From RUG563 sp024681215 (lineage in GTDB: Bacteria; Bacillota; Clostridia; Christensenellales; Aristaeellaceae), in NCBI GenBank assembly GCA_024681215.1, contig JAILBG010000118.1:1-52875 (forward strand): a DNA stretch of 52,875 nt, given 5' to 3'. Positions 1 through 8,479 of the stretch are shown in pieces; the first letter of the stretch is position 1, and each line of letters opens with the position of its first letter. The notes below the pieces were generated by a model that saw only the letters and a program-made list of their open reading frames with translations, did no database searches and was not told where the DNA came from. A program made the position numbers and the translations under genes.

Positions 1-2
1 TG

Positions 3-1997
3 GGCGGCGCACGCAGCCGCGGCCCGGAGCTGACCCCCGTGGTGGAAAAGGAGCGGGTCAGCAATTACGATCCCAATAAAAAGCAGTATATCCGCCAGCA
101 CGATCCGGAGCACGTGGCGAAGAATCGCAAGCAGCTGGTGAAGGAATCCTTCAACGGCTACGACGACGATACCGTCCGCGGCGGCAAGAAGGCCCGCACC
201 ACCAAGAAGCAGCCTTCCGCCCAGCAGATGATGGCCCCCATCAAGATCGAAAAGGCGTTCATGACCGCCGAAACCATCACCGTCAAGGACCTGACCGAGC
301 GCATCGGCAAGCCCGCGGGCGAGATCCTCAAAAAGCTGCTGATGCTGGGCATCATGAGCAATATCAACAGCGAACTGGATTACGATACGGCGTCGCTGGT
401 CTGCTCCGAATTCGGCGTTGAGCTGGAAATGAAGCTGGATAAGACCGCCGAAGACGTGCTTTCCGAAACCATTCAGGAGGACAGCGAGGACGAATTGCAG
501 CCCCGGCCTCCGGTCATCACCATCATGGGCCACGTGGACCACGGCAAAACGAGCCTGCTGGACTATATCCGCAAGGCCCACGTCACCGCCACGGAAGCCG
601 GCGGCATCACCCAGCACATCGGCGCTTATACCGTGAAGCTGGACGGCCGGCAGATCACCTTCCTGGATACCCCCGGCCACGAGGCCTTCACCGCCATGCG
701 CATGCGCGGCGCCCAGGCCACGGACATTGCCGTGCTGGTGGTGGCCGCGGACGACGGCGTGATGCCCCAGACCATCGAGGCCATCAACCACGCCAAGGCC
801 GCCGGGGTGCCCATCGTGGTGGCCATCAACAAAATGGACAAGGAAGCGGCCAATCCCGACCGCATCATGCAGGACCTGACCAAGTACGATCTGGTGCCGG
901 AAGCCTGGGGCGGCGAGACCATCATGGTGCCCGTCAGCGCCGTGACCGGCCAGGGCGTGGACGAGCTGCTGGAAATGATCCTCCTGCAGGCCGATACCAT
1001 GGAACTGCGGGCCAATCCCAACCGCATGGCCAAGGGCGTCATCATCGAGGCCAAGCTGGATAAGGCCCGGGGCCCGCTGGCCACGGTGCTGCTGCAGAAC
1101 GGCACGCTGAAAATCGGCGACAATATCGTGGCCGGCATGGCCGCGGGCCGCGTGCGCGCCATGGTCAACGACCGGGGCGAGCGCGTGCAGAGCGCCGGGC
1201 CCTCCACCCCCGTGGAGATCTCCGGCTTCAACGAAGTGCCCTCCGCAGGCGACGAGATGTTCGCCGTGGCGGACGATCACCTCAGCCGCCAGGTGGCCCA
1301 GGAGCGCCGCGACAAGCTGAAGGCCGCCCGGAGCAATACGGCCAAGGTGTCCCTGGACAATCTGTTCGCCGGGATCTCCGAGGGCAAGGTGCAGAACCTG
1401 AACATCATCATCAAGGCCGACGTGCAGGGCAGCGTGGAGGCGGTGAAGCAGGCGCTGGAGAAGCTGAGTAACGACGAAGTGAAGGTCCGCGTGCTGCATT
1501 CTGCCGTGGGCGCCGTCACCCAGGACGACGTGAACCTGGCCTCCGCCTTCAACGCCATCATCATCGGCTTCAACATCCGTCCGGACGCCACCGCCCGGGA
1601 CGCCGCCGAGAAGGAAGGCGTGGACATCCGGCTATACCGCATTATCTATCAGGCCATCGAGGACATCGAAAAGGCCATGAAGGGCCTGCTGGCGCCGGAA
1701 TTCAAGGAAAGCCTGCTGGGCCACGCCCAGGTGCGCAATACCTTCAAGATCACCGGCGCGGGCACCATCGCCGGCTGCTACGTCACCGACGGCAAGGTGC
1801 AGCGCAACGCCAGCGTGCGCCTGCTGCGGGACAACGTGGTGGTGTTCGAGGGCAAGCTTTCTTCCCTGCGCCGCTTCAAGGACGACGTGCGTGAGGTGGC
1901 CAGCGGCTACGAGTGCGGCATCGGATTGGAAAACTACAACGACGTCAAGGAAGGCGACGTCATCGAGTGCTTCGTGATGGAAGAAGTGGAAAGATAA
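3..1997 (+). CDS. infB: Translation initiation factor IF-2 (5' end outside window)
   Basis: IF-2 is the GTPase that delivers initiator tRNA to the 30S subunit and promotes subunit joining. The frame is open to the window edge, so the GTG at 39 is probably internal and the N-terminal part lies upstream. Counting from position 39, an IF2_N-like segment lies near residues 75-130, the G1 motif GHVDHGKT at 164-171, then DTPGHEAF (G3) and NKMD (G4). Domain II and the C-terminal fMet-tRNA-binding region follow, ending in the typical KEGDVIECF stretch. It heads a run of translation genes (rbfA, nrnA, truB), the usual Firmicute arrangement behind nusA. Nothing in the visible part is damaged. Confidence 0.97.
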   Translation, partial: GGARSRGPELTPVVEKERVSNYDPNKKQYIRQHDPEHVAKNRKQLVKESFNGYDDDTVRGGKKARTTKKQPSAQQMMAPIKIEKAFMTAETITVKDLTERIGKPAGEILKKLLMLGIMSNINSELDYDTASLVCSEFGVELEMKLDKTAEDVLSETIQEDSEDELQPRPPVITIMGHVDHGKTSLLDYIRKAHVTATEAGGITQHIGAYTVKLDGRQITFLDTPGHEAFTAMRMRGAQATDIAVLVVAADDGVMPQTIEAINHAKAAGVPIVVAINKMDKEAANPDRIMQDLTKYDLVPEAWGGETIMVPVSAVTGQGVDELLEMILLQADTMELRANPNRMAKGVIIEAKLDKARGPLATVLLQNGTLKIGDNIVAGMAAGRVRAMVNDRGERVQSAGPSTPVEISGFNEVPSAGDEMFAVADDHLSRQVAQERRDKLKAARSNTAKVSLDNLFAGISEGKVQNLNIIIKADVQGSVEAVKQALEKLSNDEVKVRVLHSAVGAVTQDDVNLASAFNAIIIGFNIRPDATARDAAEKEGVDIRLYRIIYQAIEDIEKAMKGLLAPEFKESLLGHAQVRNTFKITGAGTIAGCYVTDGKVQRNASVRLLRDNVVVFEGKLSSLRRFKDDVREVASGYECGIGLENYNDVKEGDVIECFVMEEVER

Positions 1998-2010
1998 GCG
2001 CCGGGACAGG

Positions 2011-2051
2011 CGGAGGGGCCCTTTCTTTCGTAGAGAAGAAGGGCCCTTCCG
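2011..2051 (+). other. Strong hairpin in the infB-rbfA gap
   Basis: A stem of about 16 bp is formed by CGGAGGGGCCCTTTCTT (2011-2027) and AAGAAGGGCCCTTCCG (2036-2051), with a short loop, one bulge and one G-U pair. No T-run follows, so it does not look like an intrinsic terminator. It lies inside a co-directional operon, so an RNA-processing or stability element, or a dispersed repeat, is more likely. The rest of the 2052-2155 gap shows nothing clear. Confidence 0.6.
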
Positions 2052-2172
2052 CACCCCGAAGGAAAACCGGCTGAGGAAGCATGTTTTCTGATCGGACGGC
2101 TTTCTTCCGGAATCGCGCGGGGGATCTGTTTCCTGAATGGCGCTCCCGATAGCAGAAAGAAAGGAAAAACCA

Positions 2173-2538
2173 GTGAGCAGTTTTCGCATCGACAGGATCT
2201 CGGAGGAGGTGCGCCACGCCATCGACGCTATCATCCGGGAAATGAACGATCCGCGGATCACCGGCACCTACGCCGTGACCCGGGCGGACGTGACCAGGGA
2301 TCTGAGGTACTGCAAGGTGTACGTCAGCGTCCTGGAGGACGACAAGGCGGACGAAATGGTGAAAACCCTCAAGAAAGCCGCCGGTTACATCCGCCGGGAG
2401 CTGGGGGCGCGGGTGGACCTGCGCTACACCCCGGAGCTTTTGTTTGAACGGGACCGCAACATCGCCTACGGCGTGCATATCGCCCAGGTGCTCAGGGAAG
2501 TGGCCTCCAAGGAGGATACGCAAGAAAATGCAGACTGA
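2173..2538 (+). CDS. rbfA: Ribosome-binding factor A
   Basis: RbfA is a small KH-fold protein that binds the 30S subunit during late 16S rRNA maturation. The protein shows the family pattern: N-terminal helix RIDRISEEVRHAI, central NDPRITGTYAVTRADVT, then a C-terminal RRELGARVDLRYTPEL strand. The frame extends up to an ATG at 2137. The GTG at 2173 is preferred because an AAAGGAA element lies just upstream and because family members start close to this helix. This gives 121 residues, a normal length. It follows infB and overlaps nrnA by 11 bases, as expected for a translation operon. Confidence 0.93.
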   Translation: MSSFRIDRISEEVRHAIDAIIREMNDPRITGTYAVTRADVTRDLRYCKVYVSVLEDDKADEMVKTLKKAAGYIRRELGARVDLRYTPELLFERDRNIAYGVHIAQVLREVASKEDTQENAD

Positions 2539-3511
2539 CACCTGCGAAAACGATATGCTGTCCGCGCTCCAGGGCGCGAACAGCATCTTGTTATGTACCC
2601 ATGCCGCGCCGGACGGCGACGCGGTGGGATCGCTGCTGGCCATGGGGCGGACGCTGGAAAGAATGGGCAAGACAATCGCGATGTGCTGCGCCGATCCCAT
2701 GCCCGGACTGTACGGCTTTCTCTGGGGCGCGGACCGGGTGGCGAGCGCGGAGGAGATCCGGGAGGAACGCTTCGATCTGGGGCTGGCCCTGGACTGCGCC
2801 AGCATTGAACGGCTGGGCGGATGCGCGGAGCCGTTTTTTCGCTGCCCACTCACGCTGCAGCTGGATCATCACGGGGACAACGAGGGCTACGCCCGGATGA
2901 ACCTGATCGACGGGGACGCCTCCGCCGCCGGGTGCCTGGTGTGGCGGATGATGAAAAAGCTGGGCGTCCGTCCGGACAGGGAAACGGCGGAATGTCTGTA
3001 CTGCGCCGTCAGCACGGACACGGGCAATTTCCGTTTCCCCAATACCACCCCGGAGGCCTTCTCAATGATGGCGGAATTGATGGACGCAGGGCTGGAGCTT
3101 TCCAAGGTGGCCCGGACGGTGCACCAGATCCGGGAGATCCCGGCGGCGCGGCTGCTGGGGCGGGCGCTGGATTCCCTGCGCTTTTTTGCCGGCGGACGGG
3201 GCGCGTGCATGCGCTTGACCACGGCGGATTACCGGGCGGCGGAGGCGCTGCCGGAGCACAACACCGGCATCGTCAATTACGCCCTGGACCTGCCGGGGGT
3301 GGAAATGGCGTTCCTGGCGGAGGAAAGGGAAGGCGAATGCAAGGCCAGCCTGCGGGCGGTGAGCCCCCGGAACGTGCAGAAGATCGCAAAGCGCTTCGGC
3401 GGCGGCGGCCACGCGCTGGCGGCGGGCATGCGGTATAAGGGCACGCTGGAGGAAATGGAAACGGCGCTGGAAAAGGAAATGACGGCGGCGCTTTTGCGGG
3501 AGGACGCATGA
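2528..3511 (+). CDS. nrnA: DHH-family nanoRNase / pAp phosphatase
   Basis: NrnA proteins degrade very short RNA oligonucleotides from the 5' end and dephosphorylate pAp. The 327-residue product has the DHH phosphoesterase signatures: APDGDAVGS near residues 28-36, LALDCAS near 87-93 and the DHH triad at 113-115. A C-terminal DHHA1 domain carries GGGGHALAAG. The ATG at 2528 follows an AAGGAGG at 2509-2515 and overlaps the end of rbfA. Its stop overlaps the start of truB (ATGA). The order rbfA-nrnA-truB is common in Firmicutes and supports the call. The frame extends upstream to 2444, but that part would lie inside rbfA. Confidence 0.93.
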   Translation: MQTDTCENDMLSALQGANSILLCTHAAPDGDAVGSLLAMGRTLERMGKTIAMCCADPMPGLYGFLWGADRVASAEEIREERFDLGLALDCASIERLGGCAEPFFRCPLTLQLDHHGDNEGYARMNLIDGDASAAGCLVWRMMKKLGVRPDRETAECLYCAVSTDTGNFRFPNTTPEAFSMMAELMDAGLELSKVARTVHQIREIPAARLLGRALDSLRFFAGGRGACMRLTTADYRAAEALPEHNTGIVNYALDLPGVEMAFLAEEREGECKASLRAVSPRNVQKIAKRFGGGGHALAAGMRYKGTLEEMETALEKEMTAALLREDA

Positions 3512-4398
3512 ACGGCTTTCTGAACCTGCTCAAGCCCCCGGGCATGTCCTCCGGGGCATGCGCGGCGGTGGTCAAGCGCCTGACCGGCGAACGGGTGGGC
3601 CACGCCGGCACCCTGGACCCGGAAGCGGCGGGGGTGCTGCCGATCATGGTGGGCAGGGCCACCAGGCTGCTGGACCATTTGCCGGACAAGAGCAAGTCTT
3701 ACGCCGCGGAGATCGCCTTTTCCGGGGCTACGGACACCCAGGACGCCCAGGGAAAAGTGATCGAAGCAGCCGTGCGGGTGCCGGAAAGGGAGGAGATCGA
3801 AAAGGCGCTGGGCGCCTTCCGGGGCATGATCCTGCAGCGGCCCCCGGCCTATTCGGCGCTCAAGCAGAACGGTGTGCCCCTCTACGCCCTGGCCCGGAAG
3901 GGGCAGGCGGTGGAAACCAAGGCAAGAGAAACGGAGATCCGTTCCCTGGAGCTGGGGGAGAAGACGGGGCCGGACGGGTACATGCTGCGGGTGGACTGCG
4001 GCAGCGGCACCTACATCCGCACCCTTTGCCACGATATCGGCCAGGCCCTGGGCGCGCCGGCCCACATGCGTTTTCTGCTGCGCACCCGGCACGGCGCCTT
4101 TTCCATAGCGGACAGCGTGACGATAGAGGAAACCGTGCAGGCGGCGGAGGAAGGGCGGCTGGAAAAGCTGCTCCTGCCGCTGGATTGGCCGCTGCAGGCG
4201 CTGCCGCGGATCGTGCTGCCGGAAAAATTTGTGAAGGCCGGCCGGAACGGGGGAAAGCTGCCCGCCGGGCTGAGCCCGGAACTGCGGGACGGGGAAAAAT
4301 GCCGGGTCTATTACAATGACGCGCTGCTGGGCATCGTGCACCGGGACGGGGACGTGCTGCGGTTCGACGTGGGGCTGACGGGAGGAAGCGAAGGATGA
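3508..4398 (+). CDS. truB: tRNA pseudouridine(55) synthase
   Basis: TruB isomerises U55 in the T-loop of tRNAs to pseudouridine. The 296-residue product has the N-terminal GFLNLLKPPGMSS motif and the catalytic GHAGTLDPEAAGVL motif, with Asp37 as nucleophile. Further family patterns are RPPAYSALK and SGTYIRTLCHDIG. The start codon overlaps the nrnA stop (ATGA) and the stop overlaps the next gene in the same way, so translation is probably coupled. In many Firmicutes ribF follows truB. Here a HAD phosphatase occupies that place. Confidence 0.96.
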   Translation: MNGFLNLLKPPGMSSGACAAVVKRLTGERVGHAGTLDPEAAGVLPIMVGRATRLLDHLPDKSKSYAAEIAFSGATDTQDAQGKVIEAAVRVPEREEIEKALGAFRGMILQRPPAYSALKQNGVPLYALARKGQAVETKARETEIRSLELGEKTGPDGYMLRVDCGSGTYIRTLCHDIGQALGAPAHMRFLLRTRHGAFSIADSVTIEETVQAAEEGRLEKLLLPLDWPLQALPRIVLPEKFVKAGRNGGKLPAGLSPELRDGEKCRVYYNDALLGIVHRDGDVLRFDVGLTGGSEG

Positions 4399-5180
4399 CG
4401 GAAAGACTGAAGGGGATCCGCTGCTTCCTGCTGGACATGGACGGCACCTTTTACCTGGGGGACCGGCTGATCGAAGGCTCTCTGGAATTTTTGCAGAAGC
4501 TGCACGATACCGGCCGTCAGTGCCTGTTTTTGACCAATAATTCATCTAAATCCGCGTCGTTTTACGTGGAAAAGCTGAAAAAAATGGGCGTGCCGGAGGG
4601 ATTCCGCCGGGTGCTCACCAGCGGGCAGGCGGCGGCGCGGTACGTGACGGCGCGTTTCCCGGGAAAGAAGGCGTTCCTGCTGGCCAATCGCATCGAAACT
4701 GCGGAAATGGAGGCCCTGGGCGTCGAAACCGACCGGGAGCATCCCGATTATGTGCTGATCGCCTTTGATACCGAGCTGGATTACAAAAAAATGACCGCCC
4801 TGTGCGATCATGTGCGTGCCGGGCTGCCCTATATCGCCACGCATCCGGATTTCAACTGCCCCACGGAAACGGGGTTCATTCCCGACATCGGGGCCACCAT
4901 CGCCTATGTGAAGGCCAGCACGGGCCGGGAACCGGACGTGATCATCGGCAAGCCTTACGGGGGCATCGTGGAGGAAACGCTGCGGGTGACGGGCCTGAAA
5001 AAGGAAGAAATGGCCATGGTGGGGGACCGGCTGTACACCGATATCGCTACGGGCAGGAACTTCGGGATGCTGAGCATCCTGGTGATGAGCGGGGAAACCA
5101 CGCAGGAAATGCTGCGCGGATCGCCGATTCAGCCGGATCTTGTGTTTGACCGGCTGAGGGACATGATCCCCCTGCTGTAA
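4395..5180 (+). CDS. HAD-superfamily IIA phosphatase (NagD-like)
   Basis: This 261-residue protein belongs to the HAD-IIA group (NagD, AraL and p-nitrophenylphosphatase relatives), which remove phosphate from sugar phosphates or nucleotides. Motif I is FLLDMDGTFY, with Asp14 and Asp16 as nucleophile and acid/base. Motif II is LTNNSS, the motif III lysine sits in IIGKPYGG, and motif IV is VGDRLYTDI. The C2-type cap lies between motifs II and III. It starts inside the truB stop (ATGA) after GGAGGAAGCGAAGG. The natural substrate cannot be read from the sequence. A housekeeping role in metabolite repair would fit the family. Confidence 0.9.
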   Translation: MTERLKGIRCFLLDMDGTFYLGDRLIEGSLEFLQKLHDTGRQCLFLTNNSSKSASFYVEKLKKMGVPEGFRRVLTSGQAAARYVTARFPGKKAFLLANRIETAEMEALGVETDREHPDYVLIAFDTELDYKKMTALCDHVRAGLPYIATHPDFNCPTETGFIPDIGATIAYVKASTGREPDVIIGKPYGGIVEETLRVTGLKKEEMAMVGDRLYTDIATGRNFGMLSILVMSGETTQEMLRGSPIQPDLVFDRLRDMIPLL

Positions 5181-5189
5181 GGAGAGGAA

Positions 5190-5927
5190 ATGAACAGACA
5201 CGTGCGCCGGGCGCTGATCGCCGTCGTATGGATCGGGCTGTGGCAGGGGCTCACGCTGCTGGTGGGCCTGCCCAAGTTGCTGCCCGGGCCGGCCGACACG
5301 CTGTGGGCATGGATCGCGCTGGCGGGAACGGGGAAATTCTGGCTGAGCGTGGGCATGACCCTGCTCCGGGTGGCCGCGGGATACCTGTGCGCTGTGGGGG
5401 CGGGCATCCTGCTTTCGGCGCTGTGCTGGCGCTTCCGGGCGGCGGAGGAATTCCTGTCCCCGGTCCGGTCGGTGATCCGGGCCACGCCGGTGGCGTCCAT
5501 CATCATCCTGGTGTATCTGTGGATCGCCAAGGGCCGGGTGCCGGTGTTCATTTCTTTCCTGATGGTGCTGCCCATCGTGTGGACGGGGGTGCAGGAGGCG
5601 CTGGCCGGCGTGGACCCGCAGCTGAAGGAAATGTGCCGGGCGTACCGGTTCACGAAAAAGCAGACGGCGCGGTATCTGTATCTCCCCGCCGTGCGCCCCG
5701 CCCTCACCGCCGCCTGCGTGAACGGGCTGGGCTTCGCGTGGAAATCCGGCATCGCGGCGGAGGTGATCGCCACGCCCGATCTGTCCGTGGGCAAGTATCT
5801 CAACGACGCCAAGGTGTATCTGGAGGCGGCGGATCTGTTCGCCTGGACGCTGACGGTGGTGCTGCTATCGATGGCGCTGGAAAGAATGCTGAAGGCCGTG
5901 ATGCGCAGGAAGGGGGAAAAAGCGTGA
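5190..5927 (+). CDS. ABC transporter permease, NitT/TauT (SsuC/ThiX) type
   Basis: A 245-residue membrane protein of the binding-protein-dependent permease family, with about six hydrophobic segments. The coupling-loop region near residues 150-180 reads KEMCRAYRFTKKQTARYLYLP. The sequence GLGFAWKSGIAAEVIATP is typical of nitrate, sulfonate and thiamine-precursor importers. It starts after a good AGGAGAGGAA site and overlaps the next gene (GTGA), which encodes the ATPase. No substrate-binding protein and no thiamine riboswitch are visible nearby, so the substrate is unknown. Confidence 0.88.
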   Translation: MNRHVRRALIAVVWIGLWQGLTLLVGLPKLLPGPADTLWAWIALAGTGKFWLSVGMTLLRVAAGYLCAVGAGILLSALCWRFRAAEEFLSPVRSVIRATPVASIIILVYLWIAKGRVPVFISFLMVLPIVWTGVQEALAGVDPQLKEMCRAYRFTKKQTARYLYLPAVRPALTAACVNGLGFAWKSGIAAEVIATPDLSVGKYLNDAKVYLEAADLFAWTLTVVLLSMALERMLKAVMRRKGEKA

Positions 5928-6487
5928 TCCGCGTGGAGGACGTATCCTTTTCCTATCCCGGCAAGCCGGTGTTTTCGCATCTGAATCTGACGCTGCCGGA
6001 TACGGGGACCGCGGCGCTGATGGCCCCCTCCGGCTATGGGAAAACGACCCTGCTAAGGCTGCTGGCCGGGCTGGAAACGCCGGCATCAGGCAGGATCACG
6101 GGGCTGGAAAACCGAAAAACCGCTTTCCTGTTCCAGGAGGACCGGCTGCTGCCCTGGCTGACGGCGGAAAAAAATATCGCCCTGGTCAGCGGTGCTGAAA
6201 GGGCGGCATACTGGCTGGAAAAAATGGAGATCGACGGCGGGCAGTATCCCCGGGAAATGAGCGGGGGCATGCAGCGCCGGGTGGCCCTGGCGCGGGCGAT
6301 GGCCTTCGGCGGGGACGTGCTGCTGCTGGACGAGCCCTTCAAGGGCCTGGACGAAGCGCTGCGGAGCCGGATCGCCGGGCGCATCCGGGATGTCTTCCCC
6401 CTGGCGGTATTGGCCGTCCACGACCCGGAGGAGGCGGCGCTGATGGGCGCGCAGATCCTGCGGCTGGATGCAGGGCGGAACGGCTGA
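5924..6487 (+). CDS. ABC transporter ATPase, short NitT/TauT type
   Basis: ATP-binding partner of the preceding permease. The GTG at 5924 overlaps the permease stop and lies downstream of AAGGGGG. The product has Walker A APSGYGKTT (residues 34-42), a Q-loop in LFQEDRLLPW, the signature MSGGMQRR, Walker B VLLLDEPFKGLD and the His switch AVHDPEEA. At 187 residues it is clearly shorter than the usual 240-260 of this family, because the C-terminal extension is missing. All catalytic motifs are present, so it should be active. The open frame runs far upstream, but that part is a shadow of the permease gene. Confidence 0.9.
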   Translation: MIRVEDVSFSYPGKPVFSHLNLTLPDTGTAALMAPSGYGKTTLLRLLAGLETPASGRITGLENRKTAFLFQEDRLLPWLTAEKNIALVSGAERAAYWLEKMEIDGGQYPREMSGGMQRRVALARAMAFGGDVLLLDEPFKGLDEALRSRIAGRIRDVFPLAVLAVHDPEEAALMGAQILRLDAGRNG

Positions 6488-6499
6488 CCGACCAAAAGA

Positions 6500-6533
6500 A
6501 AAATCCCCGGATCAGGCACGGTCCGGGGATTTT
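6500..6533. terminator. Bidirectional intrinsic terminator
   Basis: AAAATCCCCGGA (6500-6511) and TCCGGGGATTTT (6522-6533) form a 12-bp stem flanked by A/T runs. It sits between the plus-strand ABC genes and the convergent GNAT gene, whose stop codon lies in the loop. Confidence 0.85.
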
Positions 6534-6919
6534 GCCATGGCTCTGCCGTTTACCGTTTCAAAGCCGTATTTTTCATACAGCCCATGGGCGTCCCGGGTGA
6601 ACAGGAAGCCCCGGAGATCGGCGTACTCCGGCAGCGACACGATGTGGGAAACCAGCGCCTTGCCCAGGCCCTGACGCCGGTACGCCCCGTCGATGACCAC
6701 GTCGCACAAATAGTAGGCGGTGGCGTGATCGGTGATCACCCGGGCGAAGCCGATCAGCCTGTTTTCCTCCGCCGGAAAGACGCCGTAGCAGCATGAATTG
6801 CGCATGGACGCTTCGATTTTTTCCAGGGAACGTTTTTCCGCCCAATACGTAGTGCCCAGCAGCCTTTGCACTTCTTCCGGGCGGATCTGCTCCGCGCCGT
6901 CGACGATCCTGTATTCCAT
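6512..6919 (-). CDS. GNAT-family N-acetyltransferase
   Basis: A protein of about 135 residues with the GNAT fold. The core acetyl-CoA-binding motif A is ...YRRQGLGKALV, followed by a C-terminal part ending near YEKYGFETVNGRAM. Two ATGs are possible. The second, at 6919, is favoured because GGGAGG then lies at normal spacing, while the first (6925) abuts it directly. It lies 12 or more bases downstream of the prolyl-tRNA editing gene and is probably co-transcribed with it. The acetylated substrate is not known. Confidence 0.88.
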   Translation of the reverse strand: MEYRIVDGAEQIRPEEVQRLLGTTYWAEKRSLEKIEASMRNSCCYGVFPAEENRLIGFARVITDHATAYYLCDVVIDGAYRRQGLGKALVSHIVSLPEYADLRGFLFTRDAHGLYEKYGFETVNGRAMAKSPDRA

Positions 6920-6937
6920 CTTCATCCTCCCGGCGGG

Positions 6938-7492
6938 TCATTGGGCGTCCGCCACGTCCACGAAGGTGGGAACGTGGTGGACGGCGGGCAGGTAAATATC
7001 AAGAAAATCCCGCATGGAAAGGCGGATGGAGGCCGTGTTCACGCAGGGATGGCAGCCCAGCTGCTGCGCGGAGAGCAGCGCCCGGTCCATGATCAGGCGC
7101 ACGTCCCGGGCGCTTTCAAACAGCAATCCCATGGGGGACACCGCGCCGGGGGAAATGTGCAGCAGGCGGCGCATATCCTCCGGCGTGCCGAAGGACAGGC
7201 GGGACACCCCCAGCTGCTTGGAAATATCCTTGGTTCTGAAGGATTTTGTCTCCTGGATCATCAGCAGGTAAAAAACGGTTTTCTGCTGATTGCACAGGAA
7301 CAGGTTTTTGCAGATCTCGCCGCCCAGGGCGCGGTCGATGGCCTGGCAGTCCTCCATGGTGGCCACCGGCGGATGGTCGATGCGGAAAAAGGGGATGCCC
7401 AGATCCGTGAGCAGCCGGTATACGGCGGTTTCGGCTTCGCCCCGGGGAGACTGCGGCGCGCCGGGGAGCAGGGTGTATACGGCGTCGTCCAT
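6938..7492 (-). CDS. Prolyl-tRNA editing protein (ProX/YbaK-like)
   Basis: A 184-residue YbaK/EbsC-domain protein. Members of the ProX (PrdX) subgroup hydrolyse Ala-tRNA(Pro) made in error by prolyl-tRNA synthetase. Supporting patterns are DLGIPFFRIDHPPVATMED near the N-terminus, GGEICKNLFLCN with the conserved Lys, and the terminal LDIYLPAVHH region. The frame extends further upstream, but the ATG at 7492 is preferred. It is preceded by a strong GGAGGT ribosome site within the palindrome GGAGGTACCTCC, and a promoter lies just beyond. Confidence 0.9.
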   Translation of the reverse strand: MDDAVYTLLPGAPQSPRGEAETAVYRLLTDLGIPFFRIDHPPVATMEDCQAIDRALGGEICKNLFLCNQQKTVFYLLMIQETKSFRTKDISKQLGVSRLSFGTPEDMRRLLHISPGAVSPMGLLFESARDVRLIMDRALLSAQQLGCHPCVNTASIRLSMRDFLDIYLPAVHHVPTFVDVADAQ

Positions 7493-7520
7493 GGAGGTAC
7501 CTCCAAAAAGATTTTTCTGC

Positions 7521-7549
7521 ATTATACCGCCCCGGCAGGAAGGAAGCAA
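7521..7549 (-). promoter_or_regulatory. Promoter of prolyl-tRNA editing gene
   Basis: On the minus strand, TTGCTT (7544-7549) and TATAAT (7521-7526) are separated by 17 bases, about 30 bases upstream of the start codon. Confidence 0.7.
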
Positions 7550-7670
7550 GCCCCGGACGGCGAAAAGAACAATAAAAGGATCGTTTTTCCGCAAAGACTG
7601 GAAAAAGATGCAAGAAAAACGAGGACAGGAACGTTGTATCGGTGAAAACCCACAGAGAGGAGAAAAAACG

Positions 7671-8420
7671 ATGAAACGCATCATTTCTTTGGCGATGGTC
7701 CTGGCGCTGCTGTGCGCCTGTATGCCCGTACTGGCCGACGACGGCGAAGCGGTGAACCCCTACAGCATGGGCCCGGGCTCCACGCTGCTGGTATCCCTGA
7801 CCCACAACTGCACCCACACCGGCATCATGCTGCCCGAGGTGTTCAGCCCGTACCAGACCACGTACCTGCTGACGGTGGGCTATAACGTGACCCGTCCCCG
7901 CTTTACCCCCACGGCCGCGGACCCCAACGCCGTCATCACCGTGAACGGCCAGGTGGTGCGCAGCGGCCAGGATTCCAATTACCTCACCCTGCCGGAGGAC
8001 AACAAGCCCCAGGTGGCGCAGATCGTGGTGACCAACGGCAGCGCGTCCACCACCTACACCATCTTCATGCAGCGCCGGCCGGATGAAAGGCGCACCCGCG
8101 TGTCCGCCGGCTACATCAACAACATTTACCTGGACGGCAATACTTGGATGATCGACGCCGACCTGGTCAGCATCAAGTACAGCGGCGAGGACTATACCAG
8201 CGGCAACCTGTCCACGTTCTCCAACAGCTCCGTGGATCATTACCGCTACGCTGTGAACCCCAACTGCATCCTGTACTACGGCACCAAGCAGGACTGCCAC
8301 CGCAGCGTGAACCTGGTGGATTTCATGAACAACTACCAGAACTACGGCAGCAACCTGTACACCATCGTCTACATCCGGGATCAGATCGTGGCCGTGGTGC
8401 CTTACGGCGCGGACTACTGA
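7671..8420 (+). CDS. Secreted protein with cadherin-like beta-sandwich domain
   Basis: A 249-residue exported protein. Residues 1-22 form a Sec signal peptide (MKRIISLAMVLALLCAC...VLA), with cleavage likely before DDGEA. Residues of about 45-140 match the cadherin-like beta-sandwich domain common in clostridial surface proteins: a SPYQTTYLLTV strand, then NAVITVNGQ, and a final TTYTIFMQRRP strand. The remaining 100 residues are Tyr/Asn-rich and of unknown fold. The ATG at 7671 follows GAGAGGAG. It is a single gene ending at a bidirectional terminator. No clear promoter was seen in 7550-7660. Function unknown, extracellular. Confidence 0.82.
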   Translation: MKRIISLAMVLALLCACMPVLADDGEAVNPYSMGPGSTLLVSLTHNCTHTGIMLPEVFSPYQTTYLLTVGYNVTRPRFTPTAADPNAVITVNGQVVRSGQDSNYLTLPEDNKPQVAQIVVTNGSASTTYTIFMQRRPDERRTRVSAGYINNIYLDGNTWMIDADLVSIKYSGEDYTSGNLSTFSNSSVDHYRYAVNPNCILYYGTKQDCHRSVNLVDFMNNYQNYGSNLYTIVYIRDQIVAVVPYGADY

Positions 8421-8429
8421 TACCGCGCG

Positions 8430-8468
8430 AAAAGCCGCCTGAAGCGCTATGCTCCGGGCGGCTTTTTT
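8430..8468. terminator. Bidirectional intrinsic terminator
   Basis: AAAAGCCGCC (8430-8439) pairs with GGCGGCTTTT (8457-8466) and a T-run follows. It serves the cadherin-like gene on the plus strand and nth on the minus strand. Confidence 0.88.
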
Positions 8469-8479
8469 GGTGCGGAGAA

